A DNA stretch of 63,911 bases from Methanocorpusculum sp. (GCF_030655665.1 NZ_JAUSPQ010000001.1:1-63911), one strand, 5' to 3'. Counted from the first letter of the stretch, positions 50,043-63,900 are shown. A program made the numbers and translations. Notes: a model not told the origin generated them from the sequence alone.

Positions 50043-50840
50043 ATGACCAACCTGGCCGAAAGCATCAGAATAGATTATGGGACCTGTACGACCTGCGGAG
50101 CGTGCGTCAATGTTTGTCCGAGCAATATCATCCAGCGCGATGCAGACGCCTCACCAGTCGTTCATCCAGGCTTTGGCTGTATTTCCTGCGGACACTGCAT
50201 TGCGATCTGTCCAAGCGGCGCCATGAGTCTGGAAGCAGAGACCGAACCGGCAGGGATCGCAGACCCGGCGATCCTGGCACGCCATCTCAAGACCCGCCGG
50301 TCGATCCGTGTCTGGAAAGACATCACCGTAACCAACGAAGAATGCGAAGAACTCATCAGAATAACCGGCCATGCGCCATCCGGGTGTAATATTCACCCGG
50401 TCAAATGGGTCGTCGTAAACGATCCGGCAAAAGTGAAGGCGTTCGTCGCAGCCTCAGCTGAACTCCTGAGAGCGGTCCCAACGGAGAATCGCATGTACAG
50501 TCTTGCTGCAGGACTTCTGAGAAAACTGGACGCAGGCGATGATGTGCTCTGCAGAAACGCCCCGGCACTTCTTATAGCGGTCGCGAATCCCAACGAAGAC
50601 TTAGGTCTTGTGGACAGTATAATCTCCCTCACCTATGCAGACATCTACGCCCCGTCGATCGGGCTTGGGACCTGCTGGGCCGGATTTGTGATGATCCTTC
50701 TCGGCGTGTTCCCCTCACTTCAAAAAATCCTTGGCATCCCGGACGGATACAAAGCGCAGTATGCTCTCCTTGCAGGTCATCCAAAATACACATTCAAAAG
50801 TATTCCGCCAAGAGATATGCCCGAGATCTTCTGGACATAA
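50043..50840 (+). CDS. Nitroreductase with N-terminal ferredoxin domain
   Basis: 265 aa. Two [4Fe-4S] motifs, CTTCGACVNVCP (near 16-27) and CISCGHCIAICP (near 44-55), form an N-terminal bacterial-type ferredoxin. Then comes an FMN nitroreductase domain with TRRSIRVWKD and GLGTCWAGF. Such fusions in anaerobic archaea reduce unknown acceptors with ferredoxin electrons. It starts 37 bp after the DHH gene with a T-rich spacer between. Confidence 0.92.
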   Translation: MTNLAESIRIDYGTCTTCGACVNVCPSNIIQRDADASPVVHPGFGCISCGHCIAICPSGAMSLEAETEPAGIADPAILARHLKTRRSIRVWKDITVTNEECEELIRITGHAPSGCNIHPVKWVVVNDPAKVKAFVAASAELLRAVPTENRMYSLAAGLLRKLDAGDDVLCRNAPALLIAVANPNEDLGLVDSIISLTYADIYAPSIGLGTCWAGFVMILLGVFPSLQKILGIPDGYKAQYALLAGHPKYTFKSIPPRDMPEIFWT

Positions 50841-50848
50841 AAAAAAGA

Positions 50849-52042
50849 TTAGAGAGAGAGAAGTAAACGGGGCAGCTCAAGAGCGAGCCACGGATTTGCC
50901 TTGAATATCGCAATAACAAGTGATTTTACCGTGATCTCATCAAGGGAGAGATCGGTCATCGAATGGACGATGGAGTTCAGTTTGGCATCATCCATTTTGA
51001 TAAAAGCCTCTTTTACCGCATAATTTCTTGCAAGTGAATGACCAAGAGGGCCGTCACGCCAGGTGTTATCATAGACCATCAATGCCTTCTTGGATGTATC
51101 ACCTTTTTTCAGTGCCGCGGCAGCAACATCTCCCGCAAGCTTTCCGGTGTACATGGCATTATAGATGCCCCCGCCGGTGATCGGATCGGAGAGACGGGCT
51201 GCATCACCAACGATGATAAGATTGTCGGCGACCGTGCAGTCCAGCGGTTTACAGCCAGAGACACCGCCAATAATAAGTTCGGTGATCTTGCCGTTCGGGA
51301 ACTCGCGGGCAATAAACCGGTCGAGGTAATCCTTGGCACGGTGACCTTCACCGGATTTCGTACCGGCGATACCGATACCTATGTTCGCACACCGGTGACC
51401 TTTCGGGAAAACCCAGATGTATCCCCACGGGGCATCTGTATATGAGAAATAAAACAGATTTTCCCGCTCGTCAATATCGATATCGTTCACGATGTACTGG
51501 GCACAGGTCTCCAGCTCAGCCAGCGGAACGGTCGTATTGATACCCGCCCATTTGGTAAATTTCGACTCAACACCATCAGCCGCAATAACGACTTTGGCCC
51601 GGACCTCATACGTGTTTCCATGCTGGTGGATCACTGCGCCGGATACTTTGCCGTCAATCATGATCGGGGCTGAGGCACGTGCGTGAACCTGGATCTCAGC
51701 TCCGGCTTCAGCAGCCTGCCAGATCAGTTCACGGTCGAAGACCTTTCTGTCGAGAACGTACCCTACTTTACCCCCGGAATGACTATCACCTATGGTGAAC
51801 TTCGTCCCATCAGGTCCGACCAAAACTGCTTTGTCAAGATCGGCAGAGATCCACTTCGGATCAGGTTCGATAAACTCAGCCAGTGCTTCCTTCCCGATAC
51901 CCTCCGCACAGCGGACGGGTGCCCCGATTGCCGGACGTTTCTCGACGAGGAGAACTGACAAGCCCTGCTCAGCGGCAGTTTTTGCAGCCAGAGCTCCTCC
52001 CGGACCTCCGCCGACAACCAAAACATCGTATGCTTCCTTCAT
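50849..52042 (-). CDS. Geranylgeranyl reductase (archaeal lipid saturation)
   Basis: 397 aa from ATG 52042. The FAD Rossmann motif [21 protein letters not shown] at the N-terminus, [10 protein letters not shown], the FAD loop [21 protein letters not shown] and a C-terminal helical region match digeranylgeranylglycerophospholipid reductase. It saturates the isoprenoid chains of archaeal membrane lipids. The start overlaps the upstream ferredoxin as ATGA, so the ferredoxin is the likely electron donor. Confidence 0.94.
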   Translation of the reverse strand: MKEAYDVLVVGGGPGGALAAKTAAEQGLSVLLVEKRPAIGAPVRCAEGIGKEALAEFIEPDPKWISADLDKAVLVGPDGTKFTIGDSHSGGKVGYVLDRKVFDRELIWQAAEAGAEIQVHARASAPIMIDGKVSGAVIHQHGNTYEVRAKVVIAADGVESKFTKWAGINTTVPLAELETCAQYIVNDIDIDERENLFYFSYTDAPWGYIWVFPKGHRCANIGIGIAGTKSGEGHRAKDYLDRFIAREFPNGKITELIIGGVSGCKPLDCTVADNLIIVGDAARLSDPITGGGIYNAMYTGKLAGDVAAAALKKGDTSKKALMVYDNTWRDGPLGHSLARNYAVKEAFIKMDDAKLNSIVHSMTDLSLDEITVKSLVIAIFKANPWLALELPRLLLSL

Positions 52043-52218
52043 TGTTCCTCCATCTTGATTGCACCAAGCGGGCAAACAGTATAACAAATCTTACATTTGC
52101 TTTTACAGAGGGTCTCATCAACAGTCAGATAGGCATCGATGAGTTCGAGGGCCCCTCTCGGACATACGGAGACACACGCACCGCAGTACCCGCAGACATC
52201 TCGTCGAATATGAATCAT
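52039..52218 (-). CDS. Two-[4Fe-4S] ferredoxin
   Basis: 59 aa: [20 protein letters not shown] supplies CxxCxxCxxxCP, and a second group [13 protein letters not shown] lies near 38-50. Both clusters appear intact. Its stop overlaps the geranylgeranyl reductase start by 4 bp, which argues it donates electrons to that reductase. ATG 52216-52218. Confidence 0.9.
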   Translation of the reverse strand: MIHIRRDVCGYCGACVSVCPRGALELIDAYLTVDETLCKSKCKICYTVCPLGAIKMEEQ

Positions 52219-52296
52219 CGTCTTAATAATTTGTTTCAGGCGCTTAATAGTTTGCTCTGCGGGAGCCTTATATTGTCAGACAAACAACATGGTTGT

Positions 52297-52407
52297 ATGG
52301 ATGCGGAAGATAATACAAAACCGGGTCTGATGTATGTTATCCTGATGATCGTTGCGATCGGCTGTGTGATTTACGGCATCTACGGATGGGTCACCGGTCA
52401 GTGGTAA
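52297..52407 (+). CDS. Small single-pass membrane protein, 36 aa
   Basis: MDAEDNTKPG followed by LMYVILMIVAIGCVIYGIYG and WVTGQW. TATA-like TTATATTG (about 52268-52275) lies 22-29 bp upstream, predicting a leaderless transcript, and an A/T tract follows the stop. An acidic N-terminus then one helix recalls the many micropeptides of methanogens. Function unknown. Confidence 0.6.
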   Translation: MDAEDNTKPGLMYVILMIVAIGCVIYGIYGWVTGQW

Positions 52408-52422
52408 AAAAAAAGGAAAATT

Positions 52423-53112
52423 TTATTTTTTGGAGCCGGGCGCGGCGGTGACCTGCAGAAGGGCATCGGCAAGCTCCTCCAGTCTTTCAGCCGGGAAACC
52501 TGCAACCATCTCCTCGTCGGCGATGCCGGAAAACTTTCGGGAACCATCACACCCAAGCGAGAAGTTCGGCTCTCCGTTCAGCAAAACATAGGCTGTTGCA
52601 TCCGAACAGATGGACTGAATACCGGAAAACTCTGGATAGATCCGCCCGCCAAGTCTGAAAAGCGTGGACTGGGCAAGCTTCAACATCGAGAAGGGCTTCG
52701 CAAAGATGATGACAACATCAGGAACGAACGTCGCTTTTTCTAAGGGAGCATAAACGGTAGCATAGGTGTCCTGCGGAAGAGCAGGGACATTGTACACGGT
52801 TCTTTTGCTTGCGCCAAGCGAGCTGTACTTTCCCAGTTTAAGATAATGTTCGCCCGACTCCATCGACTCGCCAATTTCACGCAGACCGAGGACCCACGCG
52901 CCGCCGCCGCACTGATGCTTGGAATCAGGGGCGTAGAAGACCTTTCCTTCACGAGCGAGCGAGACCATCCGGCAATGACGAACGGTCTCCTCGATCTCCG
53001 GGACACCTGCGGGAAGTTTGTCCTCGGATAAGACTATTTTTACGGCGACCGGCGAACCGGTAAGGTGGAGAGCCTCCTTAAGGGTCGCGGAAATTTTTGC
53101 ATAATCTGTCAT
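52423..53112 (-). CDS. DUF169 family protein
   Basis: 229 aa. LHLTGSPVAVKIVLSEDKLP, then HCRMVSLAREGKVFYAPDSKHQCGGGAWVLGL and GGRIYPEFSGIQSICSDATA are the cysteine-containing blocks of archaeal and bacterial DUF169. The cysteines may bind a metal or cluster. Function unknown. Its ATG is at 53112, about 35 bp from the NAD kinase end. Confidence 0.85.
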   Translation of the reverse strand: MTDYAKISATLKEALHLTGSPVAVKIVLSEDKLPAGVPEIEETVRHCRMVSLAREGKVFYAPDSKHQCGGGAWVLGLREIGESMESGEHYLKLGKYSSLGASKRTVYNVPALPQDTYATVYAPLEKATFVPDVVIIFAKPFSMLKLAQSTLFRLGGRIYPEFSGIQSICSDATAYVLLNGEPNFSLGCDGSRKFSGIADEEMVAGFPAERLEELADALLQVTAAPGSKK

Positions 53113-53147
53113 AAAGTAGAATAGGTCATCCGATTATTTAAAAACGT

Positions 53148-53963
53148 TTATAGAAGACGTAATTTCTGCTCCACCTTATCGAAAAAGCCTCTCCCTACAT
53201 CAACAAAGAGAGCCGGATCAGGAGATTTTCGAATGATCAGCGTGGCATTTTCCCCAATTTCATACTGATCCTGACCGTCGATCACAAGAAGTGCAGGCTT
53301 GACCGAAATGAGGCGAATCTCCACCTCGCTCTTCGAGTTGATCAGGTACGGACGTGATGACAGCATGTACGGTGCAAGAGGAACCAGAAGCATTGCCTCG
53401 ATCGTCGAGTCAACAATAGGACCTCCCGCACTCATTGCATAGGCGGTAGAACCGGTCGGCGTTCCGATGATCAGACCGTCGGCACGGAATTCATCGATCT
53501 GCTTCCCGTTTACAAAGATCACAAACTTCAGGATCTTTGCCGGGCGCGAGGTAACGATGACCGCTTCATTGAGCGCTGAACCGACTGAAGTCCCATTGTA
53601 TTCAATGGATATCCTCATACGCGGATCAAGCGGGAGCGGCAGGGAGAGAGACGTTAAGATCTCTTCAGCTTTGTCTCGTTCGATATCGGTCAGGAACCCG
53701 ACCTGACCCTGATTGATCCCGACAACAGGAACCTGTTTTTCGAGCATCCTGACGGTCCTCAGCACACTTCCGTCTCCGCCGAGTATAATGACCAAATCAG
53801 CCGAGAAATCCTTCGAAAGAGATACCGGAGAATATCCTAGTTCAGCTGCGACCGACTGCTCATACACGACATCATGCCCCAGATCACGAAGCATCCATCC
53901 GAGTGACTGGGCAAGTTCGACCGGTTCTTTCAGATCGATCCGGGACACTATACATATCTTCAT
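53148..53963 (-). CDS. NAD kinase
   Basis: Phosphorylates NAD to NADP. The 271 aa have the family GGDGSVLRT near 62-70, the substrate-binding NEAVIVTSRP and PTGSTAYAMSAGGPI motifs, and a C-terminal beta sandwich. The ATG overlaps the stop of the FBPase/IMPase gene by 4 bp; the NAD kinase/IMPase-family pair is common in methanogens (fused in some). Confidence 0.95.
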   Translation of the reverse strand: MKICIVSRIDLKEPVELAQSLGWMLRDLGHDVVYEQSVAAELGYSPVSLSKDFSADLVIILGGDGSVLRTVRMLEKQVPVVGINQGQVGFLTDIERDKAEEILTSLSLPLPLDPRMRISIEYNGTSVGSALNEAVIVTSRPAKILKFVIFVNGKQIDEFRADGLIIGTPTGSTAYAMSAGGPIVDSTIEAMLLVPLAPYMLSSRPYLINSKSEVEIRLISVKPALLVIDGQDQYEIGENATLIIRKSPDPALFVDVGRGFFDKVEQKLRLL

Positions 53964-54784
53964 AGCAACCTCGTAATATCAGAGACTTTTTTATGGATCG
54001 CCGGAGTTGCGGCGAGAAGAGGGCGGCCTGAGCAGACATCATCCGGGAAAAACACCGGAGATCCATCAGGCAGAGTAACGATTCCCCCGGCCTCCTCACA
54101 GATGAGCATTCCCGCAGCCGCGTCGGTGATCCGGAGAGTGTTTCGAAGATCAAGGAACCCTTCGAGTCTTCCGCAGGCAACATAGCAGAGTTCTATCGCA
54201 GAAGCTCCAAGTTTTCTTCCCCGGCGGGCACGAAGCCCTCCCTCCAGAAGAGATATCATATCGGGGACGCGGGCATAGATGCTCATCGCAGCGGTGTTCA
54301 TCTCAGTTTTTTTCGAAACGCGAATCGGTTTTCCGTTGAGAAATGCACCTTTCCCGCGGATCGCCGTGAAGGTTTCGCCGTTCGCGAGATTCCTGACATA
54401 GCCGGCAATCATCATCTCACCATCAGATAGTCCGATGGATAGCGCATAGAACGGAATACCCACACCTGCATTGAAGGAACCGTCGACCGGATCAAGGTAG
54501 GCGATCCCTGAATCGCCGCCGATATCCCGAACCATGCCTGCCTCTTCGGAAAGAAGGGACTTGCACACTTTGCGCGATCTGAACACCGCGAGAATGATAT
54601 CCTCGGCGATTTTATCAAGACGTTCGGTCGGCGTATTATCCGCACCCATACATAGTTCTTCTGCACCATACTCTGTACCGATCAGAGGAGCTAACGCTTC
54701 CTCGACCATGGGAGCGACCATTTCACAAACAGAAAGAAACCCTGCAGAATCCATAATTGATAGTTCTATTGGCGGGATATCCAC
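53960..54784 (-). CDS. Fructose-1,6-bisphosphatase/inositol-monophosphatase family enzyme
   Basis: 274 aa, archaeal class IV FBPase / IMPase. Metal ligands occur in LLSEEAG (residues 78-84) and LDPVDGSFNAGVG (97-109), and the C-terminal LRITDAAAGMLICEEAGG contains the third aspartate. It acts in gluconeogenesis or inositol/phospho-inositol hydrolysis. It is coupled to NAD kinase downstream and divergent from the aIF5A gene. Confidence 0.93.
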   Translation of the reverse strand: MDIPPIELSIMDSAGFLSVCEMVAPMVEEALAPLIGTEYGAEELCMGADNTPTERLDKIAEDIILAVFRSRKVCKSLLSEEAGMVRDIGGDSGIAYLDPVDGSFNAGVGIPFYALSIGLSDGEMMIAGYVRNLANGETFTAIRGKGAFLNGKPIRVSKKTEMNTAAMSIYARVPDMISLLEGGLRARRGRKLGASAIELCYVACGRLEGFLDLRNTLRITDAAAGMLICEEAGGIVTLPDGSPVFFPDDVCSGRPLLAATPAIHKKVSDITRLL

Positions 54785-54856
54785 ATGAATACTTGCCTGG
54801 GGCTGATTGCCGTAACACTCTTAAGCAATTACCCCCCATACTTAGAGAGATATATT

Positions 54857-55240
54857 ATGAAGGAACAAACTGAAGTTGGAAAACTGAAAGAAGGTCGTTA
54901 CGTTGTTGTTGAAGACGAGCCATGCAAGATCCAGAGCATCTCCATCTCCAAACCAGGAAAACACGGAGCAGCAAAAGCAAGATTAGACGTTGTTGGTCTC
55001 TTTGACGGACAGAAACGCTCGGTTGTTTCCCCAACATCCGCAACGGTCTATGCACCGATCGTTGAGAGAAAGACCGCACAGATCCTGACGATCGCAGGAA
55101 ACGTTGTCACGTTCATGGATATGAAAGAATTCAATAACTTTGAACTCGTTGTGGAAGATGACCGTATTTTGGAAACCTTCAAGCCGGCTCAGGAAGTTCC
55201 TTACATCGAGTCACTCGGCAAGCGTAAGCTTGACCTCTAA
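54857..55240 (+). CDS. Translation factor aIF5A
   Basis: 127 aa from ATG 54857. The hypusine loop is ISKPGKHGAAKAR with K35 as the residue to be modified; a C-terminal OB domain completes it. It helps the ribosome through poly-proline stretches. A longer open frame from 54785 runs upstream but lacks the family's start. The agmatinase gene follows by 21 bp, linking the factor to polyamine supply for hypusine. Confidence 0.96.
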   Translation: MKEQTEVGKLKEGRYVVVEDEPCKIQSISISKPGKHGAAKARLDVVGLFDGQKRSVVSPTSATVYAPIVERKTAQILTIAGNVVTFMDMKEFNNFELVVEDDRILETFKPAQEVPYIESLGKRKLDL

Positions 55241-55260
55241 GACTGCACAATAATCCGTAT

Positions 55261-56121
55261 ATGCAGTCTTTCTCTAACACTCTTTTTGCAGATGCTGAAA
55301 CAGCATATGTAGACGCATCGTATGGAATATTCGGCGTTCCTTTTGATGGAACGACCTCTTATAAGGCAGGATGCCGGGATGCCCCCGCGGCGATCCGTCA
55401 GGCATCATACAATATCGAGACGTACAATCCCTATTACGATATAGACCTTCCCGACATCCCCTTTCATGATATGGGAGATATTTACACAGAATGTCTGCCG
55501 GATCTCGTTGTTGCCCAGGTGGAAGATGTTGTTCTTGATCTGATGAAGGACGGCAAAGTTCCCGTGATGATCGGCGGTGAACACTCGGTAACGATCGGCG
55601 CAGTCAGGGCTCTTTGCCCCACATGGTATGTGGTGTGTGATGCCCATCTGGATATGCAGGATGAATACCGTGGATCTGCATTTAATCATGATTGTGTAAC
55701 TGCACGCGTGAGTGAGATCACACAAAACATCATCATCCTCGGAGCACGGAGCGGGACAAAGGACGAGTTTACCTCTGCAAGAGAGAAGTATCATCTCTAC
55801 ACAGCTGATGATATCAAAAGCAAAGGTATCCGTTCAGTTCTGGACGAGGTCTCAGAACTTGTCGGAAACGATCCGCTGTATCTCTCGATCGATGCAGACT
55901 CGATCGACTGCTGTCTGACGCCAGGTCTTGGCACGCCCGAACCATTCGGTCTTACACCAACGGACATACGTGAGGTTGTCCGAACACTCGCAAAGAATGC
56001 TGTCGGGTTTGATTATGTTGAGGTCCTGCCAAATGATGCGGGTCAGACCGCAATGGTCGCGGCGCATCTCATCCGTGAATTCATCGCAGGTCACGCATGC
56101 AGATCGAAACACAACGACTGA
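55261..56121 (+). CDS. speB: Agmatinase
   Basis: Hydrolyses agmatine to putrescine and urea. The 286 aa keep the manganese ligands: IGGEHSVTIG (H108), CDAHLDMQDEY (near 126-136) and SIDADSIDCC (near 206-215). It follows aIF5A, a pairing seen in many archaea, because polyamine is needed for deoxyhypusine formation. It overlaps the GNAT gene by 25 bp. Confidence 0.93.
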   Translation: MQSFSNTLFADAETAYVDASYGIFGVPFDGTTSYKAGCRDAPAAIRQASYNIETYNPYYDIDLPDIPFHDMGDIYTECLPDLVVAQVEDVVLDLMKDGKVPVMIGGEHSVTIGAVRALCPTWYVVCDAHLDMQDEYRGSAFNHDCVTARVSEITQNIIILGARSGTKDEFTSAREKYHLYTADDIKSKGIRSVLDEVSELVGNDPLYLSIDADSIDCCLTPGLGTPEPFGLTPTDIREVVRTLAKNAVGFDYVEVLPNDAGQTAMVAAHLIREFIAGHACRSKHND

Positions 56122-56591
56122 AGATCATCCCTCTGGACCTTCAGCAGTTTTCTTTTTTCCTGAAAGATAAGGATGGACTAGAAAAAGACCTGGGGCTTAA
56201 ACCATCAGGTGTACCCCTCGATGTACACACAAAAGAGGCAATGACCGGTTTGTATGCAAAGTGTACAGATCATGATGGATCACTCTGGTTCACCTACTGG
56301 ATGATCATTTCCCGGGAACATAACACCGCAGTTGGCGGGCTGTGTTTTATGGGTGAACCGTTATCGGGTGTTGTAGAAGTAGGATACGGTATTGATCCCG
56401 GATTTCAGCATCAGGGATTCATGACCGAGACACTATCTGCAGTTACGACCTGGGCTCTTTCACATGGAGCCGTGTGTGTTACTGCCGAGACAGAAAAAGA
56501 CAATCCGGCATCTCAAAAAGTATTGACGAACAGTGGATTCCAATTTTCCAGAGAGGAGGGAGACTCCCTCTGGTGGGTTTACCATGACTGA
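56097..56591 (+). CDS. GNAT-family N-acetyltransferase
   Basis: 164 aa. MQIETQRLKIIPLDLQQFSF begins as in RimJ/RimL-type proteins, then VEVGYGIDPGFQHQGFMTE and AETEKDNPASQKVLTNSGF give the acetyl-CoA site and C-terminal motif. The acceptor is unknown. It starts inside the end of speB in another frame. Confidence 0.9.
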   Translation: MQIETQRLKIIPLDLQQFSFFLKDKDGLEKDLGLKPSGVPLDVHTKEAMTGLYAKCTDHDGSLWFTYWMIISREHNTAVGGLCFMGEPLSGVVEVGYGIDPGFQHQGFMTETLSAVTTWALSHGAVCVTAETEKDNPASQKVLTNSGFQFSREEGDSLWWVYHD

Positions 56592-56615
56592 GGTAAAAAG
56601 AGGGAGAAGTTTATG

Positions 56616-57644
56616 TTATGCCGGGACAAAAACCAGAAGTTGTTTTCCATCTTTGTCGGTAATGATCAGATTCGAATCAACAATCGAATAACCGGCTGAT
56701 TCTTTAAGCGCGGAGAAGAATGCAAACTCAGCATGCATCTGCTCTTCGGTTCCTGCCATCATCGTAGAGATGATATCATCGCCAACGGAAAGGGTGTTAC
56801 CCGAGATTGTATATGATCCACCGTAGACGTTGACAGGGGCCTGACCGCCTAATGAACCGCCTGGATTGAAGGTGACGGTAACATTTTTGTCGGAGGCAAG
56901 GAGCCATTTCCCGACGATTTCCGGCATTTCTTTGAAGGTCAGAATGGTAGTGCCGCTTTTGTCAGAGAGTACAAGTGATCCGTGAACGATCTTATAGCCG
57001 GAGACGTTTTGAAGAGCTGCGAAGAATGCAGATTCCTCCAGCATCGGCAGTTCCTCTCCTGCAATCAGCGTAGAGCCAATCGCAGAGAAGACAAGCCCGT
57101 TGTTGCCGGAAATCGTGTAGGTACCAAAGTAGAGGTTTACCGGAGCGCGACCGTTAAACGTACCATCAGGAAGGAAATTGATCGTTACCGCAGTATTATT
57201 ATCAAGAATCCAGCTGCCGGTTGGGATGGTTGCTGCATCTGCAAAGGTCAGGAGGATTTTCCCGTCATTGCCTGTCATAACCAAATTACCATCAATGATC
57301 TTGTAGCCAGTTACGTTTTTGAGTGCATTGTAGTATTCCTGCTCCTGAATCATCAGACTAGCAGGACCCGCCATTTTAGTCGATCCAAGATCGCTGATGA
57401 TCAGTTTCCCGCCCGAACCGATGGTAACGGAGCCGAAGTAGTTATTTACACCACTGTTTCCGGAGATGTTGGAGTCCGTGATCTCAATGGTGATGATTCC
57501 GGTCATTGGTGTGTTGTCAGGGCCTGAGCCGATGAGAACCCAGTTTCCCTTAACGTTCTCGCTTGCAGGGCTGATACACCCTGCTGCAAATATAACTGCC
57601 CCAATTATTACCAAGGCAAGGAACACGAGTGTTGTGTGCTTCAT
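56616..57644 (-). CDS. Lipoprotein with three META-like domains
   Basis: 342 aa. An N-terminal signal anchor ends in a lipobox (AVIFAAGC, Cys near 22), followed by three similar domains of about 105 aa: GNWVLIGSGPDN, GSWILDNNTAVTI and GKWLLASDKNVTV start them, and each ends with a YYNAL/FFAAL/FFSAL segment, then GYKIIDGNLVMTG-like strands. These match the META/HslJ-like fold. It is extracellular, probably membrane-tethered. Function unknown. Confidence 0.85.
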   Translation of the reverse strand: MKHTTLVFLALVIIGAVIFAAGCISPASENVKGNWVLIGSGPDNTPMTGIITIEITDSNISGNSGVNNYFGSVTIGSGGKLIISDLGSTKMAGPASLMIQEQEYYNALKNVTGYKIIDGNLVMTGNDGKILLTFADAATIPTGSWILDNNTAVTINFLPDGTFNGRAPVNLYFGTYTISGNNGLVFSAIGSTLIAGEELPMLEESAFFAALQNVSGYKIVHGSLVLSDKSGTTILTFKEMPEIVGKWLLASDKNVTVTFNPGGSLGGQAPVNVYGGSYTISGNTLSVGDDIISTMMAGTEEQMHAEFAFFSALKESAGYSIVDSNLIITDKDGKQLLVFVPA

Positions 57645-57834
57645 ACTATTTCATTAGACGCCTAAGGCTATAAGGCTGGCTTTAACTACAATTTTTTTAA
57701 CAGTTATAAGGACCCTGTTTTAAAAACAGACTGATATTTGAGATTATTCAGAATTAATGAGAATACAGGATCGGATAAAGGAAACCTGATGGAAGAAATA
57801 TTAATAAGTGAGGATTATCATACTGAATGTCTGT

Positions 57835-58122
57835 ATGGATACTAAAACTGATGAAATCATTGGCACATGGTACGCTGATCAGGAATATTCTGATGCAGGA
57901 ACCTACTATAATCTGAAATATATTTTCGCCTCGGATGGGACCGTTAGTGAATTCTGGTACGATCCAACAGAGGGGACACTTCAGCGCCAGTATGATCTTT
58001 TCTGGGAGAGAGACAATGATGGTGAGTATACGCTGAATGATGGTAAAGATTTTAGAAAGTATATGATATCCGATGCAAAACTTTGCGATGTGGACTTTGG
58101 GCTGTATTATCATCGCGAATAA
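57835..58122 (+). CDS. Uncharacterised protein, 95 aa
   Basis: I use ATG 57835 (MDTKTDEIIGTWYADQEYSD), 30-38 bp after a TATA-like ATATTAATAAG (57797-57807). IGTWY...YNLKYIFASDGTVSEFW resembles a small lipocalin-like beta-barrel domain seen in methanogen proteins. No signal peptide. Function unknown. Confidence 0.6.
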   Translation: MDTKTDEIIGTWYADQEYSDAGTYYNLKYIFASDGTVSEFWYDPTEGTLQRQYDLFWERDNDGEYTLNDGKDFRKYMISDAKLCDVDFGLYYHRE

Positions 58123-58276
58123 TTCTCTTTCTTTTTTCGTTTCCCTTTCTGTTATGCTGTATGCTGGATACCTCACGGTAGCCGGATAGATCACAGCAGA
58201 AAACGAAGACAAAACAAAACACGAGAGCTTACACTCAACATAAAAAAAAACACACAAACCATTTCAAAAGAATAAA

Positions 58277-58407
58277 GGGGGGGTGCAGCGTTGACCAGTT
58301 CCCGAGAATTCGCATATCTCAGTACAATGACCGACGCAAGAGAGCTTAACTGCCGGGTTCGGAATGGGTCCGGGTGGAACCTCTCTGCTATGGCCGCATG
58401 ATCCCCC
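58277..58407 (-). rRNA. 5S ribosomal RNA
   Basis: On the reverse strand GCGGCCATAGC, then CCCATTCCGAACCCGG and GGTACTG-like loop E sequences are typical 5S. The 5' GGGGG pairs with 3' CCCCC, giving a long helix I. Ends are approximate. It begins within 1-2 nt of the end of tRNA-Cys. Confidence 0.9.
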
Positions 58408-58408
58408 A

Positions 58409-58480
58409 AGCTAAGTTCCCGATTTGAACGGGAGTAGAGTTGCTCTGCAGGCAACCGCGTGGCCGCTCCGCCAACTTAGC
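58409..58480 (-). tRNA. tRNA-Cys (GCA)
   Basis: 72 nt. Acceptor GCTAAGT pairs perfectly with ACTTAGC; the anticodon stem GTTGC/GCAAC encloses CTGCAGA, giving anticodon GCA. The discriminator is U73, the identity base for Cys. No CCA encoded. It lies between 23S and 5S, directly abutting 5S. Confidence 0.93.
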
Positions 58481-58526
58481 ACAGTAATCTGGCATAATAT
58501 ATTAGCCGTTACTGTTTATAAAGGAT

Positions 58527-58553
58527 ATACCTTCATAGGTTTTGCATTCAGAT
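58527..58553 (-). other. Pre-23S processing stem, 3' strand
   Basis: Plus strand ATAGGTTTTGCATT is the reverse complement of AATGCAAAACCTAT at about 61856-61877 on the other side of 23S. This is the base of the stem that releases pre-23S in archaea. Complementarity continues inward for more than 200 bp on each side. Confidence 0.7.
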
Positions 58554-58714
58554 AACGTCTGGGCACAGCGGACACTTCAATATTAATCGGTAGTAGACAA
58601 ATTCTCGAAAGAGCAAAGGCACAATTTTCATGATGCCAAAGTCCATCTACCACTGCATTTCCATTGAAGTAACCAATCATCCTGTGTAAAATTATCGAGG
58701 CATACCAGTTCATA

Positions 58715-61640
<2,926 letters not shown>

Positions 61641-61877
61641 CTGATATTCCAAAGCTTGGAACACCAGAGGGTATGTCGATAAATTTTTTTTTCGATGATT
61701 GTTTGTTACAACAATGTATTATTTGTGGTAAATGGAATATTCAGCATCATGCTTTGTGCTGTTGCCAGGGTCCCTTTGTCTCTCTTAAAGTGTGTCGATC
61801 TACCGACAAATAACTTTCAGTAAAGAAAGGTTCCGCTGATACCCATTTAACGTCCAAATGCAAAACCTATACACGGC
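61641..61877 (-). other. Pre-23S 5' flank, extended complementary stem
   Basis: Minus-strand 5' flank pairs with the 3' flank 58527-58714. Examples of shared words (one as its complement) are GATGATTG, GTGGTA-ATGGA, GCATCATG, TCGATAA and AATGCAAAACCTAT. No gene is present. Confidence 0.65.
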
Positions 61878-61984
61878 CTCAAAGAGTCAGTGACTCTCGG
61901 CCCTTCCCCGGTAACTCGCGTTTCCGGGTGCATTGGTAACCGTAACCGGTGACAAAGAAAACTTTGTCACAGTCGGTTACGGAG

Positions 61985-62057
61985 TGGACGCGTGGGGATT
62001 TGAACCCCAGGCCTCGGCGTTGCAAACGCCGCGCTCTTCCAACTGAGCTACGCGCCC
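61985..62057 (-). tRNA. tRNA-Ala (TGC) in the 16S-23S spacer
   Basis: 73 nt. Acceptor GGGCGCG pairs with CGCGTCC and has the G3-U70 pair that identifies tRNA-Ala. Anticodon loop TTTGCAA gives TGC. The usual archaeal spacer tRNA. Confidence 0.96.
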
Positions 62058-62129
62058 CTCACACTACTTTATTCATTCGTTTGTTACTGTTTAACAAAAC
62101 ATACTGCGTGTGAGTATGATATTGATGTG

Positions 62130-62195
62130 TTGGTATTGTGGCGATTGTACGGTTCATTGAAATGACCATGCTAATTCAGTCATACAGGTTGTGTT
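62130..62195 (-). other. Pre-16S processing stem, 3' strand
   Basis: Plus-strand GTTGGTATTGTGGCGAT and TTCATTGAAATGACC are complementary to GCATCGCCACAATACCAAC and GGTCATTTCAATGAA at about 63745-63811, forming the stem cut during 16S maturation. Confidence 0.7.
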
Positions 62196-62207
62196 TGGAT
62201 CATTCTT

Positions 62208-63675
<1,468 letters not shown>

Positions 63676-63870
63676 TACTATTTTTTGTTTTCTTTCTTAT
63701 AGGCACACAGTTGTTGTTTCTACGACATAATCACAAAAACACAACCGTATGAAAGGAATCAGCGGTCATTTCAATGAATGTCCGCATCGCCACAATACCA
63801 ACGTCAGGACCAACAATCACTCCGGCCTTACCCGGATGATTCGCGTTTTGTCCTCCACTTAAACAGCTCT

Positions 63871-63900
63871 ACTATATCAGCATCAGATGCTTATATAGTC
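63871..63900 (-). promoter_or_regulatory. rRNA operon promoter
   Basis: On the minus strand ACTATATAAG (63891-63900), preceded by TTCGGTTCGAAG as a BRE, is a strong TATA box. A second TATA-like TGATATAGTA (63871-63880) lies 10 bp downstream. The 16S gene starts about 190 bp further on, after the processing stem. Confidence 0.7.
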
